Positions 7,353-7,922 of a stretch of DNA of 7,922 nucleotides are shown in pieces. The stretch comes from an uncultured Collinsella sp. (GTDB lineage: Bacteria; Actinomycetota; Coriobacteriia; Coriobacteriales; Coriobacteriaceae), in contig UQVD01000089.1 in the NCBI GenBank assembly GCA_900544385.1, forward strand, positions 1 through 7,922, in the 5' to 3' direction. Position 1 is the stretch's first letter. Every line of letters starts with the position of its first letter. Below the pieces are notes generated by a model that saw only the letters and a list, made by a program, of their open reading frames with translations, made no database searches and was not told the origin of the DNA. The translations under genes and the position numbers were made by a program.

Positions 7353-7883
7353 CTATCCCCTAAATTCAAAGGTACTCAGGCCAAACGTCAGCAGATCGCC
7401 GTTGCGCAGCGGGCAGCGCGTAATGCGGCGGTTGTTGACGAGCGTGCCGTTGGTGGAATTGAGATCCTCGATCGACCAATCCGAGCCCGTAAAGGTGAGC
7501 TGGGCGTGGCGGCGCGACACGTTGGGGTCGCGCAGGGCAATGTCGGAAACTGAGCGCTCGCGACCGATGGTCACCTGTGCGGAGGTGATGCTATGGCTCT
7601 CGCCGCTCACGACGTCGACGAGCTGGGCGAGCGGGCGCTGCGGGGCGCGAGTGCTCGCCATGTTGGAGGCGATACCGGCTGCGGCGCCTAGGCCCACGGC
7701 GGCACCGGTCGCGGCGGCTCCGCCCATGCCGGCAAGCGCGTCACGCGAGACGGTCTGCGGCACCGGGATGGGAGCGGCGGGGTCGGGGACGCTAGGCGCG
7801 AAGGGGTCTGCCACGGCAAGCGGGTCGGGAGCGGCGGCGCGAGGCGTCGGCTGCTGCTGGGGCATGGCGGCGGGGCGCTGCTG
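7353..7883 (-). CDS. fhaA: FHA-domain protein, 5'-truncated at contig end (FhaA-like)
   Basis: The C-terminal 176 residues of a phosphothreonine-binding protein; the gene runs off the genomic part of the contig at 7883. The visible part begins with a Gln/Pro/Ala-rich linker (about 1-48), then an unusual Gly/Ala-rich stretch (about 49-77), then an FHA domain (about 84-176) ending at the last residue. FHA signatures: IGRERSVSDIAL, NVSRRHAQL with the Ser-Arg-Arg-His core, and LNSTNGTLVNN. Position before fhaB-pstP and the linker-then-C-terminal-FHA layout match FhaA, whose N-terminal domain (DUF3662 in mycobacteria) would lie in the missing part; that domain is not seen, so the name rests on synteny. 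The only upstream start codons belong to adapter DNA and must be ignored. The stop is 6 bp from fhaB. Confidence 0.85.
   Translation of the reverse strand, partial: QQRPAAMPQQQPTPRAAAPDPLAVADPFAPSVPDPAAPIPVPQTVSRDALAGMGGAAATGAAVGLGAAAGIASNMASTRAPQRPLAQLVDVVSGESHSITSAQVTIGRERSVSDIALRDPNVSRRHAQLTFTGSDWSIEDLNSTNGTLVNNRRITRCPLRNGDLLTFGLSTFEFRG
7356..7361 (-). promoter_or_regulatory. Shine-Dalgarno of fhaB inside the end of the upstream FHA gene
   Basis: AGGGGA on the minus strand encodes the final Arg-Gly of the upstream protein, sits directly before its TAG stop (7355-7353), and lies 9 bases before the fhaB ATG. The site supports the fhaB start and coupling of the two FHA genes. Confidence 0.65.
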
Positions 7884-7922
7884 CTGTCTCTTATACACAT
7901 CTCCGAGCCCACGAGACCGATC
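7884..7922. other. Nextera/Tn5 sequencing adapter left on the contig end
   Basis: Positions 7884-7902 are the 19-base Tn5 mosaic end CTGTCTCTTATACACATCT. They are followed by CCGAGCCCACGAGAC (7903-7917), the Nextera read-2 adapter, and then CGATC, the first bases of an index. This is library-construction DNA, not genome. On the minus strand it supplies false starts: a GTG at 7898 giving MYKRQ in the FHA frame, and an ATG at 7900 giving MCIRDS in another frame. Both peptides are well-known contamination signatures in protein databases. The boundary could shift by a base or two because genomic CTG repeats abut the adapter's first CTG. Confidence 0.98.

Noticed and set aside
7688..7912. A minus-strand frame beginning MGSEMCIRDS
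   Set aside because: Its start is in the Nextera adapter and the remainder is an out-of-frame reading of the FHA gene linker.
1..7922. tRNA/rRNA genes, CRISPR arrays, insertion sequences, prophage or defence genes
   Set aside because: None was seen by eye. The window is almost fully coding with one conserved cell-wall regulation block; the Tn5 mosaic end at the right edge is library adapter, not a resident transposon.

Overview
The window reads as one end of a high-GC actinobacterial contig carrying a single minus-strand gene block that controls peptidoglycan synthesis. In the direction of transcription (right to left) it holds the 3' part of an fhaA-like FHA-domain gene, a membrane-anchored fhaB-type FHA protein, a PP2C Ser/Thr phosphatase (pstP), a SEDS glycosyltransferase (FtsW/RodA family) fused to a class B penicillin-binding protein, and a PASTA-domain Ser/Thr kinase (pknB). 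This is the order of the actinobacterial fhaA-fhaB-pstP-rodA-pbpA-pknA-pknB cluster, with rodA and pbpA merged and no pknA. Protein style and the fused architecture suggest Coriobacteriia, perhaps a Collinsella-like gut anaerobe. That placement is inference, since the window contains no rRNA or other marker gene.

Layout: 1-153 holds no gene but has two strong hairpins, one of them a convincing intrinsic terminator for the block. pknB occupies 154-2115. A gap of about 130 bp with no recognisable signal separates it from the SEDS-PBP fusion (2248-5117). pstP (5134-6933) lies 16 bp upstream of the fusion, overlaps fhaB (6930-7346) by an ATGA, and fhaB lies 6 bp from the fhaA-like fragment (7353-7883). 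Every start except the missing one has a readable Shine-Dalgarno sequence. The tight spacing argues for one transcript at least from fhaA through the fusion.

Two points affect how the window should be used. First, 7884-7922 is Nextera (Tn5) library adapter plus part of an index, not genomic DNA. Any protein starting in it (beginning MYKRQ or containing MCIRDS) has an artificial N-terminus, and the fhaA-like gene is really cut at 7883. Second, the SEDS-PBP gene carries an apparent one-base deletion near 4911, which breaks a 956-residue reading frame into an 80-residue N-terminal piece and the remainder. The coding on both sides is intact and aligns with the family without loss of a residue, so a sequence error or a recent mutation is the likeliest cause.

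Working model (inference from family knowledge): PknB senses cell-wall fragments or lipid II through its extracellular PASTA repeats and phosphorylates cytoplasmic targets. The two FHA proteins bind the phosphothreonines, PstP reverses the marks, and the SEDS-PBP fusion polymerises and cross-links glycan strands in one polypeptide. The less ordinary features are the fusion itself, its Ser/Thr-rich cytoplasmic linker, and a roughly 210-residue acidic Ala/Pro-rich extension in front of the phosphatase domain.
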